54,133 nt of DNA from Streptomyces sp. S3(2020) (GTDB taxonomy: Bacteria; Actinomycetota; Actinomycetes; Streptomycetales; Streptomycetaceae): positions 1-54,133 of the forward strand of contig NZ_JABERD010000049.1 in NCBI RefSeq assembly GCF_013044505.1. Reading direction: 5' to 3'. The position numbers and the translations under genes are program-made. Position 1 is the first letter of the stretch; every line of letters starts with the position of its first letter. The notes beneath the pieces were generated by a model. It had not been told where the DNA came from, ran no database searches, and saw only the letters and a program-made list of their open reading frames with translations. Shown piece by piece: positions 15,996 through 24,813 of this stretch.

Positions 15996-17363
15996 TCAGG
16001 AAACCGCGCTCCGCAGCCCCTGCATATCGATCTGCTCGGTCTCGTCGTGCGCCGTCAGGTCGATGACCTGGCTGATGCCCCGGGACTGCTCGTCCGCCGG
16101 CTTGAACTCCGCCTCGGACTCGGCCTTGTGGAGGGCGAGCGCCTCCTGGCCGACCACGTCGGCGAGGTCCTCGTTCTGCACGGACTCCAGCGCGGCGGAC
16201 TCCTTCTGCATGCCGAAGAAGTCGAAGCCGCCCTCGACGGCGGCACGCCGCACGGGCGCGGCCGGCACGACGGCCACCGCCGTCGGTGCGACGAAGTGCC
16301 CGGAAGGCTGCTGCGCGGGCAGGGCGGGCTTGGCCTGCGTGGTGGTGACGGCGGCCGCGCGCGTATGCCCGTCGACCGCCACGGGCTGCCCCTGCGCCTC
16401 GTCCTCCTGCGCGGCCTCCGCTCCGGAGTCACCGGAGGTGACCACGCGCGCGGTGACGGGACCGGCCTGCGCCGGAACGTCCTTCGCGGGGCCGTCGCCC
16501 TTCGGGCCGCCGTCGCCGTCCGGGGTGCCGTCGTCCTTGGGGGAACCGTCGTCCTTGGACGAGCCGTCGGACGAGCCGTCCTTCGTCGAACTGTCCTTCG
16601 CCGAGTCGTCCTTGGCCGAGGCCTCGGGGGCGTCGTCCTTCTTGGCGCCCTCGCCACCCTCGAACCGCGACAGCGCCGCCTTCGCCCGCAGGAACAGCTT
16701 GGAGCCCTCCGGCGAGAAGATCGCGGGCGCCTCGGACTCGTCGTCGACGGACTCGGCGCTCTCAGCGGACTCGGCGCTCTCCGCCGCCTCGCCCTCGGTC
16801 TCCGCCGCCTCGTCCCCGGTCTCCACCGCTTCGTCCTCGGCCGGGGCAGCCACAGCCTCGGCCTCCTCGTCGGCATCGACCGGCACGGGCGGCAGCTCGC
16901 GCGGCGGAGCCGCCTCTATCTCGAGCAGCCGGCGGCCCTCCAGGGCGCTCGCCCGCTCGGTCTCCGCCGTGGCGTACCGGCGCAGCAGGGCGGCATGCTC
17001 GTTGCGCAGGCCCGCCAGTTCCGTGCGCTTGGACCTCAGCCGCTGCTCCAGCTTGCCGCGCAGTTCGCGCGACTCCTCAAGGTCGGTCTCCAGTTCGGCG
17101 ACCCGTTCCTCGAATCGCCATTCGTCGCTCGCACGCGCGCGTATGAGGTCGGCGACCTGCTTGCCGGCCTGCGTGTCCCAGCGGCGCATGACGGCCGCAC
17201 CGACGACCGCCGTCGCCGCGGCGGCCGCGGCGACGACGCGCAGCACGGCAGGTTGCGAGAACGCCCAGGGGCCGAAGGCGCAGACGACGGAGACGCCTGC
17301 GATCGCCGACGGGGGAAGCATCCTGTGCAAGGGCGGGGAATGGCGGTGACGTCCACGTGGCAT
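15996..17363 (-). CDS. Acidic low-complexity hypothetical protein with membrane helices and coiled coil
   Basis: The 455-aa protein has a basic N-terminus (MPRGRHRHSPPLHR), two close hydrophobic segments (about 17-36 and 41-57), a coiled coil (about 65-135, rich in E/R/L) and then a long disordered region with Glu/Ala and Ser/Lys/Asp repeats (AESAESAESAES; KDDSAKDSSTKDGSSDGSSKDD). A more ordered C-terminal tail (FDFFGMQKE, then DLADVVGQEALALHKAE) may be a docking segment. Probable layout: membrane anchor with a cytoplasmic filament-like stalk. No function is recognised. The start is uncertain, as no clear ribosome site precedes ATG 17363. Confidence 0.7.
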   Translation of the reverse strand: MPRGRHRHSPPLHRMLPPSAIAGVSVVCAFGPWAFSQPAVLRVVAAAAAATAVVGAAVMRRWDTQAGKQVADLIRARASDEWRFEERVAELETDLEESRELRGKLEQRLRSKRTELAGLRNEHAALLRRYATAETERASALEGRRLLEIEAAPPRELPPVPVDADEEAEAVAAPAEDEAVETGDEAAETEGEAAESAESAESAESVDDESEAPAIFSPEGSKLFLRAKAALSRFEGGEGAKKDDAPEASAKDDSAKDSSTKDGSSDGSSKDDGSPKDDGTPDGDGGPKGDGPAKDVPAQAGPVTARVVTSGDSGAEAAQEDEAQGQPVAVDGHTRAAAVTTTQAKPALPAQQPSGHFVAPTAVAVVPAAPVRRAAVEGGFDFFGMQKESAALESVQNEDLADVVGQEALALHKAESEAEFKPADEQSRGISQVIDLTAHDETEQIDMQGLRSAVS

Positions 17364-17515
17364 GGCCAGAAACTTACCGCGCGTAGGCGAATCGTGGTGC
17401 CCCGGCCCGTAAAAACACAGCCATACCGCAGCCTTCACACGACATCAGGAATCAGACCCGCCACCGAATTCGACAACCGGGACATGATCCGCCGGCTCCA
17501 CAGCAAGATCATTTG

Positions 17516-18643
17516 TCATCGATCGCTCAACCGCCCGCTCATCCACTGGAGCGTCGCCGGAATCTCCCGCCGCCAGGTGTTGAAGTTGTGCCCGCCGCTT
17601 TCGAGGATGATCGACGAGATGTGCGTCCGGTTCGTCGCCTTCACGCGGTCGATGAACCTCAGTGTGTCCTTGTAGTTCGACTCACCGATCTTGCTGCTGC
17701 TGACGAGCAGTGAAGTGTCGGGCGCGGGCATGTGCTTGAGGTACCAGAACAGGTTCGCGCGATCGCGCAGTCCCTTGTCGCCCTGGAAGAGATCGCCGGT
17801 GGTGGGGTCGCTCGGCGCGTTGTAGTACGGCGAGAGGCCCGCGCCCGCGGCGTACACCTCGGGATGGTGCATGGCGAGCTTCAGCGCGCAATAGCCGCCT
17901 GTGGAGTCGCCGATGATGCCCCAGCTGCCCGGCTTCCGCCCCACCCGGTAGTGCGCGAGAACGGCGTCGGGCAGGTCCTTGGCGAAGAACGACTCCGTCC
18001 GGGGTCCGTCCGGAACGTCGACGCACTCCGTGTCCCGCGGCGGCGCCACCGTGGGCCGCATCATCACCAGGATCATCGGCTGCATACGGCCGTCCTTGGC
18101 GAGGTCCAGGGCCGTGCCCGGGTAGTGGAGTTTGTCGACCAGCGCCTGCGCGGTGCCCGGATATCCGGTGAGGACCACGGCGGCGGGAAACGTCCGCGCG
18201 CGGTACCGCGGCTGGAAGTACTCGGGCGGCAGGTAGACGAAGGCGGACGTGGCGATGTGCGTCGTACGGCCGACAATGGCGACCTTCTGGATCTGGCCGC
18301 CGTTCTGCGGCCGCGCGCTGCCCGTCTCCCTGACCCGCCGGATGTCCGTCACCTGGAGCGGGCCGCCCGAGCCGCCGTTCGCCGTGTGGTCGACGACCAC
18401 CCCCTGCTCGTCCTCCTGGCCGAACAGGTCGGCCCAGCTGGCGTAGAACCCGAAGGCCTGGTTGGCGGCGAGGCCGACCGCCGCGAAGAGCGCCAGCTGG
18501 GTCGCGAGCAGCAGTCCCACCCGTCCGCCGACGGCCCGCCAGCTTTGCCGCGACAGCCGCGGCCACAGCCACACCGTGCCGACGAACAGCAGCACCGCCG
18601 ACCCGACCGCCAGCACCAGCACGTTGTTCCCCGTGAGACCCAT
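17516..18643 (-). CDS. Membrane-tethered alpha/beta-hydrolase esterase
   Basis: The 375-aa protein has two N-terminal membrane helices (about 7-28 and 43-65) followed by an esterase-D/mycolyltransferase-like alpha/beta-hydrolase domain, probably extracytoplasmic. Nucleophile elbow GDSTGGYCA carries the catalytic Ser; ESGGHNFNTW near the C-terminus carries the His. FVYLPPEYF and ILVMMRPTVAP are typical of the family. GGCGGGAAA lies about 8 nt before ATG 18643. It is divergent from the DUF2156 membrane protein gene (207-nt gap), so both may serve envelope lipids. Substrate is unknown. Confidence 0.82.
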   Translation of the reverse strand: MGLTGNNVLVLAVGSAVLLFVGTVWLWPRLSRQSWRAVGGRVGLLLATQLALFAAVGLAANQAFGFYASWADLFGQEDEQGVVVDHTANGGSGGPLQVTDIRRVRETGSARPQNGGQIQKVAIVGRTTHIATSAFVYLPPEYFQPRYRARTFPAAVVLTGYPGTAQALVDKLHYPGTALDLAKDGRMQPMILVMMRPTVAPPRDTECVDVPDGPRTESFFAKDLPDAVLAHYRVGRKPGSWGIIGDSTGGYCALKLAMHHPEVYAAGAGLSPYYNAPSDPTTGDLFQGDKGLRDRANLFWYLKHMPAPDTSLLVSSSKIGESNYKDTLRFIDRVKATNRTHISSIILESGGHNFNTWRREIPATLQWMSGRLSDR

Positions 18644-18851
18644 GGTTGGTTTCCCGCCTGCGCTTTCTCCCCGTGCCGGCACTCCCCGCGGATCTTCGCG
18701 AAGGCTTGTCCGGCCCTTTTCCCGGCCTTTGAACCGGCTTTGAGGAAGTGAGTGAACCTCTCCCTCGAAGACACCGTCCTAGAGGGCGCAATGTCGCCGG
18801 ACGCCCGATACGGGCCCGGATCCAAGGTCTCTCGCGGAACTACGGGATGCG

Positions 18852-20687
18852 ATGTCTGTCAGGACAGATGTGGAAATGTCGGGCGGGGTTCCGAACCGAT
18901 CACGGTGGGCACGGCACGCACTGCGTGGTCCGCGCCCCGAGGCAGTCCCCGTCCTGGTCGCCAGAGCCTGCGCGATCGTGGGCCTGCTGGACATCGCCGC
19001 GGGCGTCTTCCCGCGCTTCCGGCACAGCCGTATGCACACCATGGCCGAGGTGCTCCCCGGCGCGCTCGGCCCGTTCGCCGCGGCGCTCTCGCTGAGCACG
19101 GGCGTGCTGCTGCTCCTGCTCGCCCACGGCCTCAGGCGCCGCAAGCGGCGGGCCTGGCGGGCCGCCGTGGCCCTGCTGCCGGCCGGCGCGATCGCCCAGT
19201 TCACGTACCGCCACTCCCCCGTGGGCGCGCTCATCTCGCTCGCCCTGCTCGCGCCGCTGCTGATCCACCGCGACCAGTTCAGGGCGCTGCCCGACCCGCG
19301 CAGCCGGTGGCGCGCGCTCGCCAACTTCGTCCTCATGGGCGCCGGTTCCCTCGCGCTGGGGCTGGTCATCGTCAGCGTCCATCCGAAGACGCTCGTCGGC
19401 GACCCGAGCCTGGCCGACCGCATCACCCACGTCCTGTACGGCCTGTTCGGCTTCGAGGGCCCCGTCGACTACCAGGGCAACACCTCCTGGACGGTCGCCT
19501 TCTCCCTCGGCGCCCTGGGCCTGCTCACGGCGATCACGACGATCTACCTGGCCTTCCGCCCCGAACACCCCGCCGCGCAGCTCACAGAGGACGACGAGGA
19601 GCGTCTCAGGGCCCTCCTGGACAAGCACGGCGGCCGCGACTCCCTCGGCCACTTCGCCCTGCGCCGCGACAAGGCCGTCGTCTTCTCCCCCAGCGGCAAG
19701 GCGGCCGTGACCTACCGCGTCGTGTCCGGCGTGATGCTCGCCAGCGGCGACCCCATCGGCGACGTCGAGGCCTGGCCGGGTGCCATCGAGCGCTTCATGG
19801 ACGAGGCCCAGGCCCACTCCTGGACGCCCGCCGTCATGGGCTGCTCGGAGACCGGCGGCGAGGTCTGGACCCGCGAGACCGGCCTGGACGCCCTCGAACT
19901 GGGCGACGAGGCGGTGGTGGACGTCGCGGATTTCTCCCTCGCCGGGCGCGCGATGCGCAACGTGCGCCAGATGGTCAAGCGCATCGAGCGCGCCGGTTAC
20001 GAGACCCGCGTACGGCGCGTCCGTGACCTCGGCGACGCCGAACTGGAGCGCATCCGCCGCGCCGCCGACGACTGGCGCGGCACCGACACCGAGCGCGGCT
20101 TCTCCATGGCGCTCGGCCGCATCGGCGACCCCACCGACGGGGACTGCCTGATCGCCACCGCCCACAAGGCCGACGCCGTACCCGGTGAGTACGGCGACCT
20201 GAAGGCGATCCTGCACTTCGTCCCGTGGGGCACCGACGGCGTCTCCCTTGACCTGATGCGCCGCGACCGCTCCGCCGACCCCGGCATGAACGAACTGCTC
20301 ATCGTGGCCGCGCTCCAGGCGGCACCGAAGTTCGACATCGCGCGCGTGTCCCTGAACTTCGCCATGTTCCGCGCCGCCCTCGCGCGCGGCGAGAAGATCG
20401 GCGCGGGTCCGGTGCTGCGCGCCTGGCGCGGGCTGCTGGTCTTCCTCTCCCGCTGGTTCCAGATCGAGTCCCTGTACAAGTTCAACGCGAAGTTCCAGCC
20501 CCGCTGGGAGCCCCGCTTCGTCGTCTACCGCGCCTCCGGCGACCTGCCCCGCATCGGCTTCGCCGCCATGCAGGCCGAGGGCTTCGTCAATCTCGCCCTC
20601 CCGGTGCCGCGCTTCCTGCGCCGCCGCCGGACCAGCGCACGCGCGTGTGCCCACGCCGTCGGGGAAAGAGACGTCCGCGCGGCATGA
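18852..20687 (+). CDS. DUF2156 membrane protein, lysyl-phosphatidylglycerol synthetase-like
   Basis: The 611-aa protein combines an N-terminal membrane part (about six helices, residues 35-240) with a C-terminal cytoplasmic GNAT-like DUF2156 domain as in MprF (GRDSLGHFALRRDKAVVFSPSGKAAVTY; AWPGAIERFMDEA; GMNELLIVAAL). MprF-type enzymes transfer an aminoacyl group from tRNA to phosphatidylglycerol and flip the product, lowering surface charge. No lysyl-tRNA synthetase domain is attached here. Whether it uses lysine, alanine or something else cannot be read. It is divergent from the membrane esterase gene. Confidence 0.82.
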   Translation: MSVRTDVEMSGGVPNRSRWARHALRGPRPEAVPVLVARACAIVGLLDIAAGVFPRFRHSRMHTMAEVLPGALGPFAAALSLSTGVLLLLLAHGLRRRKRRAWRAAVALLPAGAIAQFTYRHSPVGALISLALLAPLLIHRDQFRALPDPRSRWRALANFVLMGAGSLALGLVIVSVHPKTLVGDPSLADRITHVLYGLFGFEGPVDYQGNTSWTVAFSLGALGLLTAITTIYLAFRPEHPAAQLTEDDEERLRALLDKHGGRDSLGHFALRRDKAVVFSPSGKAAVTYRVVSGVMLASGDPIGDVEAWPGAIERFMDEAQAHSWTPAVMGCSETGGEVWTRETGLDALELGDEAVVDVADFSLAGRAMRNVRQMVKRIERAGYETRVRRVRDLGDAELERIRRAADDWRGTDTERGFSMALGRIGDPTDGDCLIATAHKADAVPGEYGDLKAILHFVPWGTDGVSLDLMRRDRSADPGMNELLIVAALQAAPKFDIARVSLNFAMFRAALARGEKIGAGPVLRAWRGLLVFLSRWFQIESLYKFNAKFQPRWEPRFVVYRASGDLPRIGFAAMQAEGFVNLALPVPRFLRRRRTSARACAHAVGERDVRAA

Positions 20688-20761
20688 CCTCGACCGGCCC
20701 GGCATCCGGAGGGCGGACCCCGCTCTCCAGGCCGGACGGCCTTGCGGCTCCTGTCTGGGCC

Positions 20762-20767
20762 TAGGCT
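20762..20767 (+). promoter_or_regulatory. -10 element TAGGCT, leaderless start of folP
   Basis: TAGGCT ends 6 nt before ATG 20774 and no Shine-Dalgarno is present, so the folP message probably starts at the A of the start codon. TTGCGG at 20742-20747 is a possible -35 but with a short spacer. Confidence 0.5.
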
Positions 20768-20773
20768 GAACGT

Positions 20774-21733
20774 ATGAGCAAGCAGAGCGGACGCGGGCGC
20801 GTCGTCGGGCTTCCGGAATGGGACCGCTGCGCGGTCATGGGAGTCGTCAACGTCACCCCCGACTCCTTCTCCGACGGCGGGCGCTGGTTCGACACGACGG
20901 CCGCCGTCAAGCACGGCCTCGCCCTGGTCGCGGAGGGCGCCGACCTCGTCGACGTCGGCGGTGAGTCCACCCGCCCCGGCGCCACCCGCGTCGACGAGGC
21001 CGAAGAACTCAAGCGCGTCATCCCCGTGGTCCGCGGTCTCGCCTCCGAGGGCGTCACCATCTCCGTGGACACCATGCGCGCCTCGGTCGCCGCACAGGCC
21101 CTCGCCGCCGGCGCATCCCTCGTCAACGACGTCAGCGGCGGCCTCGCCGACCCCGCGATGATCCCCGTCGTCGCCGACTCCGGCGCCCCCTTCGTCGTCA
21201 TGCACTGGCGCGGCTTCCTGGAGGGCGGCAACGTCAAGGGCGTCTACGCCGACGTCGTCGGTGAAGTCGTCGACGAACTGCACACGCGCGTGGAGGCCGT
21301 CCTCGCCGGCGGCATCGCCCCCGACCGCGTCGTGGTCGACCCCGGCCTCGGCTTCTCCAAGGACGCCGAGCACGACCTCGTCCTCCTCGCCCACCTCGAC
21401 CGCCTGCTCACTCTCGGCCACCCCCTCCTCGTCGCCGCCTCCCGCAAGCGCTTCCTCGGCCGCGTCCTCGCCGGCCCGGAGAGCGCCCCGCCCCCCGCCC
21501 GTGAGCGCGACGCCGCGACGGCCGCCGTCTCCGCCCTCGCGGCGCAGGCCGGCGCGTGGGCGGTACGCGTGCACGAGGTGCGCGCGACGGCGGACGCGGT
21601 ACGGGTCGCACGCGCCGTGGAGGGAGCACGCGAGCCGGGCGGTACGCCGGGTTCGGTCACCGCAAGCGGGGCGCACACCACAAGCCGCGCGCCGGGCACC
21701 CACTCCGCCCAATCCCCCGAAGGCGCCCTGTGA
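20774..21733 (+). CDS. folP: Dihydropteroate synthase
   Basis: DHPS condenses 6-hydroxymethyl-dihydropterin pyrophosphate with p-aminobenzoate; it is the sulfonamide target. The 319-aa protein has the two signatures VNVTPDSFSDGG (25-36) and DVGGESTRPGA (60-70), SVDTMRASVA, VNDVSGG, and the pterin/phosphate residues SRKRFLG in the second half. The last 35 residues form a low-complexity tail absent from most homologues. It opens the folate run; the next gene starts in a GTGA overlap. Confidence 0.95.
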   Translation: MSKQSGRGRVVGLPEWDRCAVMGVVNVTPDSFSDGGRWFDTTAAVKHGLALVAEGADLVDVGGESTRPGATRVDEAEELKRVIPVVRGLASEGVTISVDTMRASVAAQALAAGASLVNDVSGGLADPAMIPVVADSGAPFVVMHWRGFLEGGNVKGVYADVVGEVVDELHTRVEAVLAGGIAPDRVVVDPGLGFSKDAEHDLVLLAHLDRLLTLGHPLLVAASRKRFLGRVLAGPESAPPPARERDAATAAVSALAAQAGAWAVRVHEVRATADAVRVARAVEGAREPGGTPGSVTASGAHTTSRAPGTHSAQSPEGAL

Positions 21734-22233
21734 GCGCCCCCCACACCGACGTCGAACAGGTGGAAGCCGCCAACACCACCTACTACGAGGCGATGGAGCG
21801 CGGCGACTTCGAAGAGCTGTCCTCCCTCTGGCTCACCCCGGCCGACCTCGGCGTCGACGAGGAGTACCACGATCCGGCCGACACCGGCGTGGTCTCCTGC
21901 GTGCACCCCGGCTGGCCGGTGCTGACCGGCCGCGGCGAGGTCCTCAGGTCGTACGCGCTGATCATGGCGAACACCGACTACATCCAGTTCTTCCTCACCG
22001 ACGTGCACGTCTCCGTCACCGGCGACACCGCCCTCGTCACCTGCACCGAGAACATCCTCAGCGGCGGTCCCGCTCCCGAGGGCGGCGAGGAACTCGGCCC
22101 GCTCGTCGGCCAGCTGGTGGTCGCGACCAACGTGTACCGCCGCACCCCGTCCGGCTGGAAACTCTGGTCCCACCACGCCTCCCCCGTGCTGGCCGAGAAC
22201 GACGAGGACGAACCGGACGACACACCCTCCTGA
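21730..22233 (+). CDS. SnoaL/NTF2-like protein in folate operon
   Basis: The 167-aa protein has the cone-shaped alpha+beta NTF2-like fold signs: TTYYEAMERGDFEELSSLW at the N-terminus, VHPGWPVLTGRGEVLRSY, VSVTGDTALVTCTENI and a C-terminal VATNVYRRTPSGWKLWSHHASP. Such proteins bind small hydrophobic or aromatic ligands, or act as isomerases or hydrolases. It overlaps folP by GTGA and precedes folB, so a pterin-related role is possible but unproven. The C-terminal ten residues are acidic. Confidence 0.8.
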   Translation: MSAPHTDVEQVEAANTTYYEAMERGDFEELSSLWLTPADLGVDEEYHDPADTGVVSCVHPGWPVLTGRGEVLRSYALIMANTDYIQFFLTDVHVSVTGDTALVTCTENILSGGPAPEGGEELGPLVGQLVVATNVYRRTPSGWKLWSHHASPVLAENDEDEPDDTPS

Positions 22234-22448
22234 ACGGGCGGACACACCACGGATCACCCGCCGGCGACCCACGTGTGCCTCACCGGAACGCCCACAGGGA
22301 CCAAGAAGTGGTTGGAATCACGGACCCCCGGGTAGGGGCGGCTACCAACCCGTGAGCCACCGGGTTCCCCAGGGGAAACACCCGATGAAACCTCCTGGCC
22401 CCGGCTCGGCCCGAGCCCCCGTGGCCCGGCCCTGTCAGTGCCCGCAGG

Positions 22449-22454
22449 TAGATT
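22449..22454 (+). promoter_or_regulatory. Candidate -10 (TAGATT) for a folB transcript
   Basis: TAGATT lies in the 292-nt gap before folB and would start transcription near 22461, at the foot of the strong hairpin 22462-22497. No convincing -35 is seen. The rest of this gap (22234-22448) holds a possible weak hairpin around 22354-22382 and nothing else I can name. Confidence 0.35.
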
Positions 22455-22461
22455 CGTTCGA

Positions 22462-22497
22462 GGCCGGTGTGCCGCCCGCACACGGCACGAACCGGCC
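22462..22497 (+). ncRNA. Strong 5' leader hairpin upstream of folB
   Basis: GGCCGGT + GTGCCG (22462-22474) pairs with CGGCAC + ACCGGCC (22483-22497) around an 8-nt loop, with a 2-nt GA bulge on the 3' side. The stem is 13 bp and would be at the 5' end of an RNA started from 22461, 15 nt before the AGGAG ribosome site. It may stabilise the mRNA or regulate folB; it lacks a T-run, so it is not a classical terminator. Confidence 0.45.
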
Positions 22498-22525
22498 GTT
22501 ACCGACGATTGCAGGAGTGATTCGC

Positions 22526-22885
22526 GTGGATCGTGTCGCGCTGCGCGGCCTGAAGGCCCGCGGGCACCACGGTGTGTTCCCCGAGGAACGCGAGGAGGGC
22601 CAGACCTTCATCGTGGACCTCGTCCTGGGACTCGACACCCGGCCGGCCGCCGCCGACGACGACCTGTCGAAGACCGCGCACTACGGAATCGTGGCGGAGG
22701 AGGTCGTGGCCGTCGTCCAGGGCGAGCCCGTCAACCTCATCGAAACGCTCGCCGAGCGCATCGCGCAGGCCTGTCTGAAGCACGAAGAGGTCCAGGAGGT
22801 CGAGGTCTGCGTCCACAAACCGGACGCGCCGATCACGGTCCCCTTCGACGACGTGACGATCACCATCATCCGGAGCCGAGTATGA
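22526..22885 (+). CDS. folB: Dihydroneopterin aldolase
   Basis: FolB cleaves 7,8-dihydroneopterin to 6-hydroxymethyl-dihydropterin and glycolaldehyde. The 119-aa protein matches the family length. ALRGLKARGHHGVFPEEREEGQ holds the N-terminal active-site Glu block, HYGIVAEEVV and VNLIETLAERIA the middle, and VCVHKPDAPI the catalytic Lys block. Start GTG 22526 has AGGAG 8 nt upstream. It overlaps folK as ATGA. The enzyme acts as an octamer. Confidence 0.95.
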   Translation: MDRVALRGLKARGHHGVFPEEREEGQTFIVDLVLGLDTRPAAADDDLSKTAHYGIVAEEVVAVVQGEPVNLIETLAERIAQACLKHEEVQEVEVCVHKPDAPITVPFDDVTITIIRSRV

Positions 22886-23493
22886 CTGCCTCGTTCACCG
22901 AGGGTCACAGCGACCCGACCGTACAACCGGTGCCCGCCTCCGTCGTGCAGCAGGTCGACGCCGCCGACACCACCCTCCACAACCCGAAACGGGCCGTGAT
23001 CTCCCTCGGCGCCAACCTCGGCAACCGCCTGGAGACCCTCCAGGGCGCCATCGACGCCCTGGAGGACACCCCGGGCGTCCGCGTGAAGGCGGTCTCGCCC
23101 GTCTACGAGACGGAGCCGTGGGGCGTGGAGCCCGGCAGCCAGCCGTCGTACTTCAACGCGGTCGTCGTGGTGAAGACGACGCTGCCCCCGTCCTCGCTGC
23201 TGGAACGGGCCCACGCGGTCGAGGAGGCCTTCCACCGCGTACGGGACGAGCGCTGGGGCGCGCGCACACTCGACGTCGACATCGTGGCCTACGCCGACGT
23301 CGTCTCCGACGACCCGACGCTCACGCTCCCCCACCCGCGCGCCCACGAACGAGCCTTCGTCCTGGCGCCGTGGCACGACGTGGAACCGCAGGCCCAGCTG
23401 CCCGGCCGCGGCCCGGTGTCCGGTCTGCTGGCCACCGTGACCCGGATCGGCGTGGAACCCCGTACGGACCTGGAACTCCGGCTGCCCGAATAG
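22882..23493 (+). CDS. folK: 6-Hydroxymethyl-7,8-dihydropterin pyrophosphokinase (HPPK)
   Basis: FolK transfers pyrophosphate from ATP to the pterin alcohol made by FolB, producing the FolP substrate. The 203-aa protein has SLGANLGNR (41-49) and RWGARTLDVDI (124-134) with the catalytic Arg and the two Mg-binding Asp. PRAHERAFVLAPW follows. An N-terminal extension of about 37 residues precedes the catalytic core. ATG 22882 overlaps the folB stop (ATGA), so production is coupled. Confidence 0.95.
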   Translation: MTASFTEGHSDPTVQPVPASVVQQVDAADTTLHNPKRAVISLGANLGNRLETLQGAIDALEDTPGVRVKAVSPVYETEPWGVEPGSQPSYFNAVVVVKTTLPPSSLLERAHAVEEAFHRVRDERWGARTLDVDIVAYADVVSDDPTLTLPHPRAHERAFVLAPWHDVEPQAQLPGRGPVSGLLATVTRIGVEPRTDLELRLPE

Positions 23494-23549
23494 TCGTTAA
23501 GGTCAAGGCAACCACTGTTCGTGGGTTCCGGGGGAGCTGAAGGGTCACC

Positions 23550-24035
23550 GTGAGAGAGCTGCGCATCAGGCTGCTGGCCGGCGTCTTCGTCATCGCCGGA
23601 GTCCTGTCCTGGGCGGGCGCCCGCCTGTGGAACTCGATCGGGACCCTGCCCAGCGTCCCCCTGGCCGCCCCCATCGTCCTCGCCCTGATCGCCGTGGTCC
23701 TGGTCGCCACGGCGCTCTCGATCCGATCCCGCCTCAAGGCCCAGCGCGAGCGCCGCCCCGAGGCCAAGGGCGTCGACCCCCTGATGGCGGCCCGCGCGGT
23801 CGTCTTCGGCCAGGCCAGCGCCCTGGTCGCCGCCCTCGTCGCCGGCATGTACGGCGGCACGGGCGTCTTCCTCCTGGAATCCCTCGACATCCCCGCCCGG
23901 CGCGACCAGGCCATCTACGCCGGCTTCTCGGTCCTGGCAGGCATCGCGGTCATAGTGGCCGCCATCTTCCTGGAGCACGTCTGCAAGCTCCCGGAGGACG
24001 ACGACCGGAACACGGGAGCGGCGTCGGCCGCATAG
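23550..24035 (+). CDS. DUF3180 family membrane protein
   Basis: The 161-aa protein has four predicted membrane helices (about 6-26, 38-58, 82-105 and 125-145) with short loops and a basic cytoplasmic loop RSRLKAQRERRPEAK. DUF3180 genes regularly follow folK in actinobacteria, as here. Function is unknown. GTG 23550 has GAAGGGT 5 nt upstream. It is convergent with folE across a 52-nt gap that carries only a weak hairpin. Confidence 0.8.
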   Translation: MRELRIRLLAGVFVIAGVLSWAGARLWNSIGTLPSVPLAAPIVLALIAVVLVATALSIRSRLKAQRERRPEAKGVDPLMAARAVVFGQASALVAALVAGMYGGTGVFLLESLDIPARRDQAIYAGFSVLAGIAVIVAAIFLEHVCKLPEDDDRNTGAASAA

Positions 24036-24087
24036 CGCCGAACCTGCCGTAGGGCACCGTGCCACAGCCCCGCGGCACTCTGCCGTG

Positions 24088-24693
24088 TCAGCGGGCCATG
24101 ATGAGGCTCATCGCCTCGTTGCGGGTCGCCGCGTCCCGCAGCTGCCCCCGTACCGCCGACGTGAGGGTCTTCGCGCCCGGCTTGCGGATGCCCCGCATCG
24201 ACATGCACATGTGCTCGCACTCGACGACGACGATCACACCGCGCGGCTCCAGGATGTCCATCAGGGAGTCCGCTATCTGCGTGGTGAGTCGTTCCTGCAC
24301 CTGCGGCCGACGGGCGTAGACATCCACGAGCCGCGCCAGCTTGGACAGGCCGGTGATCTTGCCGGTGGTGGCCGGAATGTAGCCGACGTGGGCAACGCCC
24401 CGGAACGGCACCAGATGATGCTCACACGTCGAGTACACCTCGATGTCCTTCACGAGGACCATCTCGTCGTGCCCCAGGTCGAAAGTCGTCGTCAGCACAT
24501 CCTCGGGCTTCTGCCACAGCCCCGCGAAGATCTCCTGGTACGCCCGAGCCACCCGCCCCGGCGTCTCCCGCAACCCCTCGCGGTCTGGGTCCTCCCCCAC
24601 CGCGATCAGCAGCTCGCGCACGGCGTTCTCTGCGCGCTTCTCGTCGAACTCGCCGATCGAGCCCTCGCCGTCCAGCGTCACGGGGTCGGTCAT
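24088..24693 (-). CDS. folE: GTP cyclohydrolase I
   Basis: FolE converts GTP to 7,8-dihydroneopterin triphosphate and formate, the first step of folate synthesis, so all the pterin steps except the phosphatase lie in this stretch. The 201-aa protein has the Zn ligands Cys90 and His93 (STCEHHLVPF) and Cys163 (EHMCMSMRG), plus ITGLSKLARLVD. It is on the opposite strand to folP-folB-folK, immediately downstream of ftsH but separated from it by a strong terminator. Confidence 0.95.
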   Translation of the reverse strand: MTDPVTLDGEGSIGEFDEKRAENAVRELLIAVGEDPDREGLRETPGRVARAYQEIFAGLWQKPEDVLTTTFDLGHDEMVLVKDIEVYSTCEHHLVPFRGVAHVGYIPATTGKITGLSKLARLVDVYARRPQVQERLTTQIADSLMDILEPRGVIVVVECEHMCMSMRGIRKPGAKTLTSAVRGQLRDAATRNEAMSLIMAR

Positions 24694-24733
24694 CTCTGCC
24701 TCGTTCCTCGGTGTGCCTGCCGACGCGGCCGAA

Positions 24734-24773
24734 AAGCGCCGCGCCCCCCAGGCTAGATCCTGGGGGGCGCGGC
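24734..24773 (-). terminator. Intrinsic terminator of the ftsH transcript
   Basis: A perfect 15-bp stem (24738-24752 with 24759-24773; arm core GCGCCCCCCAGG) has a 6-nt loop CTAGAT. On the minus strand it ends in GCTTTTC. It separates ftsH from folE, 40 nt after the ftsH stop. Confidence 0.9.
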
Positions 24774-24813
24774 ATCCATTCCGGGCCCGGTGGGGTCACC
24801 GGGGTCCGGGGTG

